Below the pieces are notes generated by a model. That model saw only the letters and a list, made by a program, of their open reading frames with translations. It was not told the origin of the DNA and did no database searches. From Micromonospora eburnea (GTDB lineage: Bacteria > Actinomycetota > Actinomycetes > Mycobacteriales > Micromonosporaceae): a stretch of 64,000 nt of DNA. The translations under genes and the position numbers were made by a program. The stretch covers positions 3,844,001-3,908,000 of the forward strand of contig NZ_FMHY01000002.1 in NCBI RefSeq assembly GCF_900090225.1, given 5' to 3'. Shown here in pieces: positions 28,324-44,569 of this stretch (position 1 is the stretch's first letter; the number at the start of each line of letters is the position of its first letter).

Positions 28324-37454
<9,131 letters not shown>

Positions 37455-37517
37455 AATCCGGTTCCTTCTGACGTCTGCTCCACGGATCAGCGGGGGCCCG
37501 GGCGGGCGAAGACGTGC

Positions 37518-37580
37518 TCAACAAACCCACCCGACAAGGCCACAAAAAACCGCGGCACACGGCCGCGACGCGATTTGCAT
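37518..37580 (-). CDS. possible 20-residue leader peptide overlapping the attenuator hairpin
   Basis: ATG 37580 preceded directly by GGGGGTGA, running to TGA 37520-37518. The peptide contains three Cys (RPCAAVFCG..WVC). Its codons span the GC hairpin and U-run at 37544-37567, the arrangement used in ribosome-mediated attenuation. No homologue recognised; expression unproven. Confidence 0.3.
   Translation of the reverse strand: MQIASRPCAAVFCGLVGWVC
37544..37567 (-). terminator. terminator-like hairpin with U-run in the PKS operon leader
   Basis: Minus strand reads CGCGGC-CGTGT-GCCGCG-G-TTTTTT: a 6-bp all-GC stem, 5-nt loop and six U. It lies about 90 bp upstream of the first PKS start and downstream of the proposed promoter, so it could terminate or attenuate operon transcription. 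Confidence 0.5.
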
Positions 37581-37615
37581 TCACCCCCGCTGATGACCTT
37601 TTCGATCGCGACGCC

Positions 37616-37645
37616 AGCATGGCAGCGCCACCAGTCCAATGTCAA
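37616..37645 (-). promoter_or_regulatory. candidate promoter of the PKS/NRPS operon
   Basis: Minus strand TTGACA (37645-37640), 18-bp spacer, CATGCT (37621-37616). The -35 is perfect but the -10 is weak. The predicted start is near 37609, giving a leader of about 155 nt that contains the hairpin and small ORF. Confidence 0.4.
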
Positions 37646-37696
37646 CTATTGCTGTCCTACGCCAGTGAAACCCCTTGTGAACAGCAGCTTCACGCC

Positions 37697-37747
37697 ACCC
37701 CTAGGCACTGCTACGGGCACCCCTACTCGCCATTCGACGGACCCCTA
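37697..37747 (-). promoter_or_regulatory. three heptamer direct repeats with 22-bp period
   Basis: TAGGGGT (minus strand) occurs at 37741-37747, 37719-37725 and 37697-37703, spaced exactly 22 bp (two helix turns). A near copy, AAGGGGT, is at 37670-37676. Heptamers at 11/22-bp periods are typical of SARP/OmpR-type activator sites. The array lies upstream of the proposed PKS promoter. Confidence 0.45.
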
Positions 37748-37763
37748 TCCAACATCGGATAGG
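37744..37763. promoter_or_regulatory. perfect inverted repeat CCTATCC-N6-GGATAGG
   Basis: Seven-bp perfect arms around AACATC, overlapping the outermost heptamer. Operator-like, and too weak and AT-poor for a terminator. The binding protein is unknown; it could serve the PKS operon or the divergent DUF72 gene. Confidence 0.35.
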
Positions 37764-38182
37764 CTCCACTAAGTAGTACGCCAGGCGGTCCACCGCCGGG
37801 TGCGGAACCGCCGCAGAATGACCACCCCCGCCACATTCCCGGCCGCACCACGACGCGGTCGGCAATTATGGGAATTCGGAATGAAATATGGCTCGACGGC
37901 ACGCCGTACCGGAGGACGGTCCGCAACCGCATCGTCCGAGGAGAATGGTGGAAGCGTTCCCATCGGCAGAAACAGCAGGCCAGCCCTCGTGCCAACTACT
38001 GCCAGGCGGACGGGCGCGGGAACCCGGGTCGACGTGACGACAGCGGCGCATCACCGACACGAACCCACGAGGATGCCGAGAAAAGCGAAGGCTTCACTAG
38101 GTCGGGGTGCCGTCGGCCGGGTCGGATACCGTACCCGCGGCGCGGGCCACCCGCCCGGGTCGTCGAACGATGGGAGATTCGA

Positions 38183-39034
38183 ATGCGCCTGCACGTCGGG
38201 TGCGCGATGTGGACGCACAGGTCCTGGCAGGGCCGCTTTCTGGCGCATCCGCTGCCGGCCCACGAGCGGCTGCGCGCCTACGCCGAATGGTGCACCGCGG
38301 TCGAGGGGAACACCACCTTCTACGCGACCCCGGCCCGGGAGACGGTGACGTCGTGGGCGCAGCAGACCGGCCCAGGTTTCCGGTTCGTGCTCAAGCTGCC
38401 GAAGGTCGTCACGCACGATCGCCGCCTCACCGGCGCCGACGAGGAGCTTCGGGCCTTCCTGAGCGCGGTCGAGCCCCTCGGGCCACGGGCGCACGCACTC
38501 TGGATCCAGTTGCCAGGCTCTTTCGGCCCCACCGACGTACCCGCGCTCGCCCGCTTCCTGCGCGGGCTGCCCGCCGCCCACCGGTACGCGGTGGAGGTCC
38601 GCCACCCCGCGTTCTTCGACGATCCCGGTGCCACGCGGACGCTGGAGGAGGCGCTCGTCAGGGTCGACGCGGAGTGGATCCCGTTCGACACCACCGCGTT
38701 CTTCCGCACCCCACCCACCAGCGACGCGGAACGGGAGGCGTGGACCAGGAAGCCGCGTACGCCGCTGCGCACCCGTGCGCTGACGGAGCGGCCGATCGTC
38801 CGGTACCTGGGCCGGGACGACCCCGAGCGGACGGTCGAGGGGTGGCAACCGTGGCTCGACGTGGTGACCGGCTGGCTGCGCGAGGGCCGTTCGCCGACCG
38901 TCTTCGTACACACCCCGGACAACGCCGACGCGCCCGACCTCGCCCGCCGGTTCCACGACGAGGTCCGGGCCCGCCTGCCCGAGGTCGAGCCACTGCCCGA
39001 GCCGACGCCGGTCGGGCCGCCGATGCTGTTCTGA
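38183..39034 (+). CDS. DUF72 (YecE-like) family protein
   Basis: 283 residues. It has the DUF72 hallmarks: N-terminal HVGCAMWTHRSW, EGNTTFYATP, FRFVLKLPKVVTHDRRL, YAVEVRHPAFF and C-terminal VFVHTPDNADAPDLA. The fold is a TIM-barrel of unknown biochemical role in bacteria. ATG 38183 is preferred to the longer open frame because GGGAG lies 7 bases upstream and family homology begins at MRLHVG. It stands alone, divergent from the PKS operon, and its stop codon is part of a strong terminator. Confidence 0.9.
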   Translation: MRLHVGCAMWTHRSWQGRFLAHPLPAHERLRAYAEWCTAVEGNTTFYATPARETVTSWAQQTGPGFRFVLKLPKVVTHDRRLTGADEELRAFLSAVEPLGPRAHALWIQLPGSFGPTDVPALARFLRGLPAAHRYAVEVRHPAFFDDPGATRTLEEALVRVDAEWIPFDTTAFFRTPPTSDAEREAWTRKPRTPLRTRALTERPIVRYLGRDDPERTVEGWQPWLDVVTGWLREGRSPTVFVHTPDNADAPDLARRFHDEVRARLPEVEPLPEPTPVGPPMLF

Positions 39035-39074
39035 GGCCCGGTGCGGCGGCTCACCGCCCGCGCACCGGGCCTCA
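39032..39074 (+). terminator. strong hairpin at the DUF72 stop codon
   Basis: Perfect 14-bp arms TGAGGCCCGGTGCG (39032-39045) and CGCACCGGGCCTCA (39061-39074), with an inner GGCGG/CCGCC stem. There is no U-tract, as is common in actinomycetes. The TGA stop lies in the 5' arm. Confidence 0.75.
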
Positions 39075-39443
39075 GCCGGCTATCGGGCCGTGCAGGTGGG
39101 GGTCCGAGCAAGGCACCGGCGCCCGTCAACACCCTTCCGGAAACTTCCGACCGTCTCACCGATGGTCGCTTGGCAGTCGCAAGTGGTCGCCGCGATCGGC
39201 CGCGCGGCCCGACTGCCGGTCGCGGCGCTGGGCGAGGGCGTTCCGCCTGCCGCCACCGGAAAACGCGAACCGTGCGGGGACGCCGGACGGCGCGAGGCAG
39301 CCACATCGGCGACCGGCAGTGTTGCCGAGAATTTCGAGACCAGGGCCCGGCCGACAGGCAACGCGCGAGGCGGCAGAGCCGTGGTCTACCGAAGGCCGGA
39401 CACCCCGTTAGCCGCACCGGGAGCGGATCACCTGGGCGGGCGG
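39075..39443. other. convergent intergenic region with two operator-like palindromes
   Basis: About 370 bp between the 3' ends of the DUF72 and CE7 genes. I find no recognisable gene. It holds CGGAAACTTCCGA (39138-39150) and CCGAGAATTTCGA (39325-39337), each close to the CCGAAAGTTTCGG operator family seen elsewhere in the island. Operators are unexpected where no promoter is needed. Confidence 0.5.
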
Positions 39444-40430
39444 TCACAGCACCGACGCGAGCCACCGCAACTGGCGCCGCACGTGCACGGCCTCCCCGCC
39501 CTCGTGCTGGTTGAACGGATAGACGTGCAGTTCGCGCTCCGGCTGATCCGGGCGGCCGTTGGCGGCGCCGTACTGGTTGTACGCGGCGAAGCCGGTGCTG
39601 GGTGGGCACACGTTGTCGCGCAGGCCGATCCCGAAGTGCGCCGGGGCGGTGGCGCAACGAGCGAACGTGACACCGTCGACATAGGAAAGGGTCCGGCGGA
39701 CCGCCTCCTCCGCTTCCCGGTTGACCGCCAGGTAGCGCGCGATCTCGCCGTACGGGGCGGCGTCGGTCATCTCGATGGCCCGCTGGATGTGACAGAGGAA
39801 CGGGGCCGTGGCGAGGACCGCGGCGAGGTCGGGCACCAGCCCCGCCACGGCGAGAGCGAGCCCGCCACCCTGGCTGTTGCCGACGACGACGACCCGGGCG
39901 GGATCGACGCCGGGCAGGGCGCGCACCGCCTCGACCGCCCGCACGGCGTCGGTGATGAGCCGACGGTAGTGGTAGTCGTGGGGCGTCAGGATGCCCCAGG
40001 TCACCGGCCACGGACCGCCGGCCACCCCCTGCCCGGGGTCTGGGGTGTCCCCGCCGCCGTGCAGACCGGCCTGCCCACGGGTGTCCATCAGCAGGTGCGC
40101 GTAGCCGGCCACTGGCCAGGTCAGGCGCTCGTGCGGCAGGCCGCGTCCCCGTCCGTAACCGGTGAACTCGACCACCGTGGCCAACGGTTCGTCCACTCCG
40201 GCCGGACGGGTGTACCAGGCCCGGACCGAATCGCCGCCGAAGCCGGAGAAGGTCACGTCCCAGGAGTCGACCAGGCGCAGGTCGGTCGGCTCCGGCCGCG
40301 CGTCGAGCAGGACCGGCCGGGTGGCGGCCTCCGCGAGGGTCGTACGCCAGAACTCGTCGAAGTCCGCCGGCTCGGCCACCACGGGCGCGTACCGGCGCAA
40401 CTGGTCGAGGGGCAGGTCGAACAGGGGCAT
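39444..40430 (-). CDS. acetylxylan esterase / cephalosporin-C deacetylase family (CE7)
   Basis: 328 residues, typical CE7 length. It has the family's MDTRGQAG segment, nucleophile motif GNSQGGG, and a C-terminal FNQHEGG with catalytic His; DPARV before the nucleophile also fits. It removes acetyl groups from xylo-oligosaccharides. No signal peptide is seen, so it should act in the cytoplasm on imported oligomers. ATG 40430 has GAGGAG just upstream (short spacing); the longer open frame to 40688 has no family homology. It is divergent from the aldouronate importer and shares a control region with operator-like palindromes. Confidence 0.93.
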   Translation of the reverse strand: MPLFDLPLDQLRRYAPVVAEPADFDEFWRTTLAEAATRPVLLDARPEPTDLRLVDSWDVTFSGFGGDSVRAWYTRPAGVDEPLATVVEFTGYGRGRGLPHERLTWPVAGYAHLLMDTRGQAGLHGGGDTPDPGQGVAGGPWPVTWGILTPHDYHYRRLITDAVRAVEAVRALPGVDPARVVVVGNSQGGGLALAVAGLVPDLAAVLATAPFLCHIQRAIEMTDAAPYGEIARYLAVNREAEEAVRRTLSYVDGVTFARCATAPAHFGIGLRDNVCPPSTGFAAYNQYGAANGRPDQPERELHVYPFNQHEGGEAVHVRRQLRWLASVL

Positions 40431-40562
40431 GGCTCCTCGCGGGGTTCGGCGCGGTGGGCGGTGGGTGGGTGTCACGGCAGGGCACCCCCGCCCGACGCCG
40501 CTCAGGTCGCGACGGGGCCGGGAACGCACCCGCCGGCGGCTTCGCGATGCCCGCAAGAGCGC

Positions 40563-40575
40563 CCGAAAGTTTCGC
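40563..40575. promoter_or_regulatory. LacI-type operator upstream of the CE7 gene
   Basis: CCGAAAGTTTCGC contains the perfect palindrome CGAAAGTTTCG. It lies about 135 bp upstream of the CE7 start, near its presumed transcription start. CGAAA-N-TTTCG elements are known at xylanase genes of Streptomyces. Confidence 0.65.
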
Positions 40576-40698
40576 CGCACCGTACCACGTCGACCACGGG
40601 ACCTGCGCCTACACGAGATCGACTCCGGCCGACAGCATAATTCATCTTCGTCAGTGGCGACCGCCGCCGCACCGTGTCGCACCTTCACTTGTCGACCC

Positions 40699-40728
40699 TT
40701 GACACATTCACGCCGGCACCCCTAGGTT
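40699..40728 (+). promoter_or_regulatory. sigma-70-type promoter of the aldouronate importer operon
   Basis: TTGACA (40699-40704), 18-bp spacer, TAGGTT (40723-40728). The predicted start near 40735 is just upstream of the palindrome at 40752, consistent with repression. Confidence 0.65.
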
Positions 40729-40751
40729 GCCGAAAAAGTACCGTCGTGCCG

Positions 40752-40764
40752 CCGAAAGTTTCGG
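40752..40764. promoter_or_regulatory. perfect palindromic operator CCGAAAGTTTCGG
   Basis: Thirteen-bp perfect palindrome, extended to GCCGAAAGTTTCGGC (40751-40765), about 15-30 bp downstream of the predicted transcription start of the importer operon. Best match of the operator family in the window. Confidence 0.75.
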
Positions 40765-40884
40765 CGGCGGACACCGTGCGGATCGGGCGGCGCACGCTTT
40801 GCCCCGGTCGGTCGAGGGGGTTCACGTGAACAGCAGATTGCCCGACGACGGCCGCTGGACCAGCCGGGCCGAAACGCGCCGACC

Positions 40885-41871
40885 ATGACCACGTCGGGCA
40901 CGGTGAGCCCGGTGACGGGGCCGGAGAGCCGGCCCACGGCCGGCGGTACGCGTCGCCCGCGCGCCGCTCGACGTACCTGGCGTAGGGCGCTACGGCGGGA
41001 CTGGCAGCTCTACTCCCTGGCGGTGCTGCCGCTGCTGTTCTTCCTGATCTTCCGCTACCTGCCGATGCTGGGCAACGTGATCGCCTTCCGGCGGTTCCGG
41101 CCCGGGGGAAGCATCTTCGGCGAATACTGGGTGGGCCTGCGGTACGTCCGCATGTTCCTGAACGACCCGGCGTTCTGGGACGTGTTCACCAACACGCTGA
41201 TCTTCGGCGCGCTGACCCTGGTGTTCTGCTTCCCGCTGCCGATCGTGCTGGCGCTGCTCCTCAACGAGCTGCGCAGCCGCAAGATCAAGCGGTTCGTCCA
41301 GTCGGTGTCCTACCTGCCGCACTTTCTGTCCATCGTGATCGTGGCGGCGATGGTCATGCAGTTACTCTCCGTCGACGGGGCGGTGAACCAGCTCGTCCGC
41401 GCCCTCGGCGGCGAGGCGGTGCCGTTCCTGCAGCAGGCCGGATGGTTCCGGACCATCTACGTCTCGTCCGAGGTCTGGCAAACGGTCGGCTGGGGCACCA
41501 TCCTCTACCTCGCCGCACTGACCGCCGTCGACGAGAACCTGTACGAGGCGGCCAGGATCGACGGCGCCAACCGGTGGCGGCAGACGTGGCACGTGACGCT
41601 GCCCGGGATCCGGCCGACGATGGTGACGCTGCTGATCCTCAACATCGGCACGTTCATGGCGGTCGGCTTCGAGAAGATCCTGCTGCTGTACAACCCGCTG
41701 ACCTACCCGACGGCCGACGTGATCTCCACCTACCTGTTCCGGGTCGGCATCGTCTCCAACAACTTCAGCTACGCGGCGGCGATCGGCCTGTTCGAGTCCG
41801 TGATCGGGCTGACGCTGGTGCTGTCGGCGAACGCGATCTCCAAGCGCGTAGTAGGGACGAGCCTGTGGTGA
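40885..41871 (+). CDS. ABC sugar permease, LplB-type (aldouronate importer)
   Basis: 328 residues with an N-terminal cytoplasmic basic segment and about six hydrophobic helices. The permease EAA loop is visible as LYEAARIDGANRWRQTWHVTLPGI. N-terminal YLPMLGNVIAFRRF and YVGLRYVRMF-like segments are typical of LplB-type permeases for complex oligosaccharides. It pairs with the next gene. It contains a rare TTA leucine codon at 41362-41364. The ribosome-binding site is weak. First gene of an operon running to GH67. Confidence 0.92.
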   Translation: MTTSGTVSPVTGPESRPTAGGTRRPRAARRTWRRALRRDWQLYSLAVLPLLFFLIFRYLPMLGNVIAFRRFRPGGSIFGEYWVGLRYVRMFLNDPAFWDVFTNTLIFGALTLVFCFPLPIVLALLLNELRSRKIKRFVQSVSYLPHFLSIVIVAAMVMQLLSVDGAVNQLVRALGGEAVPFLQQAGWFRTIYVSSEVWQTVGWGTILYLAALTAVDENLYEAARIDGANRWRQTWHVTLPGIRPTMVTLLILNIGTFMAVGFEKILLLYNPLTYPTADVISTYLFRVGIVSNNFSYAAAIGLFESVIGLTLVLSANAISKRVVGTSLW

Positions 41872-42797
41872 CCGTCGACACGACCACACCCGCCCCGCCC
41901 ACCAGCCGCCGGCCCGGCATCCGCACCAGCCGGGGCTACCAGATCTTCCGGGTGGTCAACGCCATCGTCCTGACCGGTGTCGTGCTGGTGACGCTGTATC
42001 CGTTCGTCAACATCGTGGCGCGCTCGCTCAGCGACAACGCGTACATCGTGTCGGGGCAGGTGAACCTGATCCCGCGCGGGTTCAACGTCGCCGCGTACAA
42101 GGCCGTGATGTCCGACCCGATGTTCTGGACGAACTATCGCAACACGGTGGTTTACACGGCGGTCGCCACCGCGGTCGCACTCGTGCTGACCACCTGCTAC
42201 GCCTACGTGCTGTCCAAGAAACAGCTCAAGGGCCGGAGCGCGCTGGTCGGGATCGCCGTGTTCACCATGTTCTTCAGCGGCGGGCTGATCCCCAACTACG
42301 TCCTGGTCACCAGCCTCGGGTTGAAGAACACCGTGTGGGCGATCGCGCTGCCCAACGCCATCAGCGTGTTCAACCTGCTGGTGATGAAGGCGTTCTTCGA
42401 GAGCCTGCCGGTCGAGCTGGAGGAGGCCGCGGCCGTCGACGGGCTGAACACGTACGGCATCCTGCTGCGGATCGTGCTGCCGCTGTCCAAGGCGGTGGTC
42501 GCCACCATGTTCCTCTTCTACGCCGTCTCCTTCTGGAACTCCTGGTTCGCCGCGTTCCTGTACATGGACCGCATGGACCTGTGGCCGGTGACGGTCTACC
42601 TGCGCAACCTCATCGCTGGCGCGACCGACGCGACCTCGGTCGGGGGCGGGCTCGGCAGTGCCAGCGACGTCGTGCAGTCCGCCGCCACCATCCAGTCCGT
42701 GACCATCGTGCTCACGGTCCTTCCCATCCTGGCGGTCTACCCCTTCATCCAGCGCTACTTCGTCTCCGGAGTGATGCTCGGCGCGGTCAAGGGCTAG
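41868..42797 (+). CDS. ABC sugar permease, YtcP/LplC-type
   Basis: 309 residues and about six membrane segments. The EAA loop reads LEEAAAVDGLNTYGILLRIVLPLS. Further family marks are the LIPNYVLV and FWNSWFAAFLYM segments and a C-terminal YFVSGVMLGAVKG. The GTG start at 41868 overlaps the stop of the first permease (GTGA), showing translational coupling. With its partner it forms the membrane channel of an oligosaccharide importer; the ATPase is not encoded nearby. Confidence 0.92.
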   Translation: MTVDTTTPAPPTSRRPGIRTSRGYQIFRVVNAIVLTGVVLVTLYPFVNIVARSLSDNAYIVSGQVNLIPRGFNVAAYKAVMSDPMFWTNYRNTVVYTAVATAVALVLTTCYAYVLSKKQLKGRSALVGIAVFTMFFSGGLIPNYVLVTSLGLKNTVWAIALPNAISVFNLLVMKAFFESLPVELEEAAAVDGLNTYGILLRIVLPLSKAVVATMFLFYAVSFWNSWFAAFLYMDRMDLWPVTVYLRNLIAGATDATSVGGGLGSASDVVQSAATIQSVTIVLTVLPILAVYPFIQRYFVSGVMLGAVKG

Positions 42798-42846
42798 CCA
42801 CCGGCGCGACCACCCGCACCGCTCCCCCACCGAAAGGACGTCCCCC

Positions 42847-44484
42847 ATGGTTCAGCTATCCCGGCGTCACCTGCTGTTCGCGGCGGGCGCGGCCGCCGTC
42901 ATCTCGATGGCCGGCTGCGGCGACGGCGACGACGACAAGAAGGACCTCGCCGACAACCGCGAAGGCGCCATGGACAAGTACGGCATCGGCGACCAGTTCA
43001 AGGCCACCACGGCGGTGTCCTTCTCGATGCTCTACAACAACCACCCGAACTACCCGCTGAAGGACGACTGGCTGTTCTGGTCGGAACTGTCCAAGCGGAC
43101 CGGGGTCAAGATCGAGCCGGTCGCCGTGCCGCTGAGCGACTACGAGCAGAAGCGCAGCGTCCTGATCGGTGCCGGTGACGCGCCGTTCATCATCCCGAAG
43201 ACGTACCACCCGCAGGAGGACGCGTACGTCTCCTCCGGCGCGATCCTGCCGGTCAGCGACTACCTCGACCTGATGCCCAACTTCACGGACAAGATCGAGA
43301 AGTGGAGCCTCCAGCCGGAGATCGACTCGCTGCGGCAGGAGGACGGCAAGTTCTATCTGCTTCCCGGCCTGCACGAGAAGCCCTGGCAGGACTACACCCT
43401 CGCGGTCCGGATGGACATCCTCGAGCAGCTCAAGATCCCGGTACCGCAGACCTGGGACGACGTCTACAACATGCTCAAGGCGATGAAGGCCGCGTACCCG
43501 GACGTCTACCCGTTCTCGGACCGGTTCGGCAAGCCCAACCCCGCCGGCAACCTGCTGAACATGCTCGCCGTCTCGTACGGCCTCGCCGGAGCCGGCTGGG
43601 CCTACCAGCACCCCAGCTGGGACGCGGAGGCCAAGAAGTTCGTCTACACCGGCGCGTCCGACAAGTACAAGGCGATGCTGGAATTCCTGCACAAGCTGGT
43701 CGACGAGAAGCTGCTGGACCCGGAGACCTTCACCCAGACCGACGACCAGGCCCGCCAGAAGCTCGCCAGCGGCAAGTCGTTCGTCATCAGCACCAACGCG
43801 CAGAGCATCGTCAACGACTACCGCCCCGACATGGCGAAGAGCCTGCCGAACGCCCGGATCGCCAAGATTCCGTTCCCGATCGGTCCGGCCGGGCCGATCA
43901 ACGCGGCGAGCCGGCTCGAGAACGGCATCATGATCTCCTCGAAGGCCCGGGACAGCAAGAACTTCGTCGCCATGATGCAGTTCATCGACTGGCTCTGGTA
44001 TTCCGACGCCGGCCAGGAGTTCGCCAAGTGGGGTGTCGAGGGCACCACCTACACCAAGGACGCCTCCGGCAAGCGCACCCTCACCGCCGACGTTGACGTC
44101 CTCGGGCTCAACCCCAAGGGCACCAAGCACCTGCAGAAGGACTTCGGCTTCTACAACGGCATCTTCGCCTACGGTGGCCGCCTGGAGCTGGTCCAGTCCT
44201 TCTTCTCCGAGGAGGAGAAGGAGTTCCAGAAGATCGTCAGCGAGCGCCCGCCCGTCGCCGTGGCGCCGCCGCACCCGCTCACCGACGAGGAACGCGAGCA
44301 GGTGACCCTCTGGGAGACGGGGCTGAAGGACTACGTCTACCAGAACACGCTGAAGTTCGTCCTGGGCCAGCGTCCGCTCACCGAGTGGGACGCCTACGTC
44401 AACGAGCTGAACGGCAAGAACATGGGCTCCTACATGGACCTGGTCAACAAGTCGTACGAGCGGTACCAGAAGAAGCACAGCTGA
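42847..44484 (+). CDS. LplA-type extracellular solute-binding lipoprotein
   Basis: 545 residues, the long form typical of LplA-like binding proteins. The N-terminus has a twin-arginine-like RRHLLF and lipobox SMAGC (Cys about 24), so it should be a membrane-anchored lipoprotein outside the cell. An acidic/lysine-rich spacer follows. A strong ribosome-binding site (GAAAGGACG) precedes ATG 42847. By analogy with aldouronate-utilisation clusters of Paenibacillus (lplA, lplB, ytcP with a GH67 alpha-glucuronidase) the likely ligand is methylglucuronoxylo-oligosaccharide; the ligand is inferred from context. Confidence 0.9.
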   Translation: MVQLSRRHLLFAAGAAAVISMAGCGDGDDDKKDLADNREGAMDKYGIGDQFKATTAVSFSMLYNNHPNYPLKDDWLFWSELSKRTGVKIEPVAVPLSDYEQKRSVLIGAGDAPFIIPKTYHPQEDAYVSSGAILPVSDYLDLMPNFTDKIEKWSLQPEIDSLRQEDGKFYLLPGLHEKPWQDYTLAVRMDILEQLKIPVPQTWDDVYNMLKAMKAAYPDVYPFSDRFGKPNPAGNLLNMLAVSYGLAGAGWAYQHPSWDAEAKKFVYTGASDKYKAMLEFLHKLVDEKLLDPETFTQTDDQARQKLASGKSFVISTNAQSIVNDYRPDMAKSLPNARIAKIPFPIGPAGPINAASRLENGIMISSKARDSKNFVAMMQFIDWLWYSDAGQEFAKWGVEGTTYTKDASGKRTLTADVDVLGLNPKGTKHLQKDFGFYNGIFAYGGRLELVQSFFSEEEKEFQKIVSERPPVAVAPPHPLTDEEREQVTLWETGLKDYVYQNTLKFVLGQRPLTEWDAYVNELNGKNMGSYMDLVNKSYERYQKKHS

Positions 44485-44490
44485 CCCCGT

Positions 44491-44524
44491 CCGCGGTCGG
44501 GCCCGACGCCGGGCCCGACCGCGG
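44491..44524 (+). terminator. 15-bp perfect hairpin between the binding protein and GH39 genes
   Basis: Arms CCGCGGTCGGGCCCG (44491-44505) and CGGGCCCGACCGCGG (44510-44524) with loop ACGC. It may partly terminate transcription or protect the 3' end of the binding-protein mRNA, giving more binding protein than downstream enzymes. Confidence 0.65.
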
Positions 44525-44569
44525 TGGTGAGACCGGCCGACGCCGGCCCGTGCGGAGGAGAGGAACGAG

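Larger units (their letters stand above)
37455..38182. other. 728-bp divergent intergenic region between the PKS operon and the DUF72 gene
   Basis: The left part holds the promoter, hairpin, leader ORF, heptamers and inverted repeat listed separately. In 37764-38182 I see no convincing gene on either strand: open frames there have no recognisable product and atypical codon use. Base composition is less GC-rich than in the flanking genes. No convincing -35/-10 pair was found for the DUF72 gene. This is the likely right boundary of the biosynthetic cluster. Confidence 0.7.
40431..40884. other. divergent control region between CE7 and the importer operon
   Basis: 454 bp without a gene. It contains two palindromic operators and one good plus-strand promoter (listed separately). 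On the minus strand TACGGT (40584-40579) is a possible -10 for the CE7 gene next to the left operator, without a clear -35. Confidence 0.6.

Noticed and set aside
37868..38182. N-terminal extension of the DUF72 protein
   Set aside because: The open frame continues upstream, but it has no family homology and the ribosome-binding site and family start are at ATG 38183.
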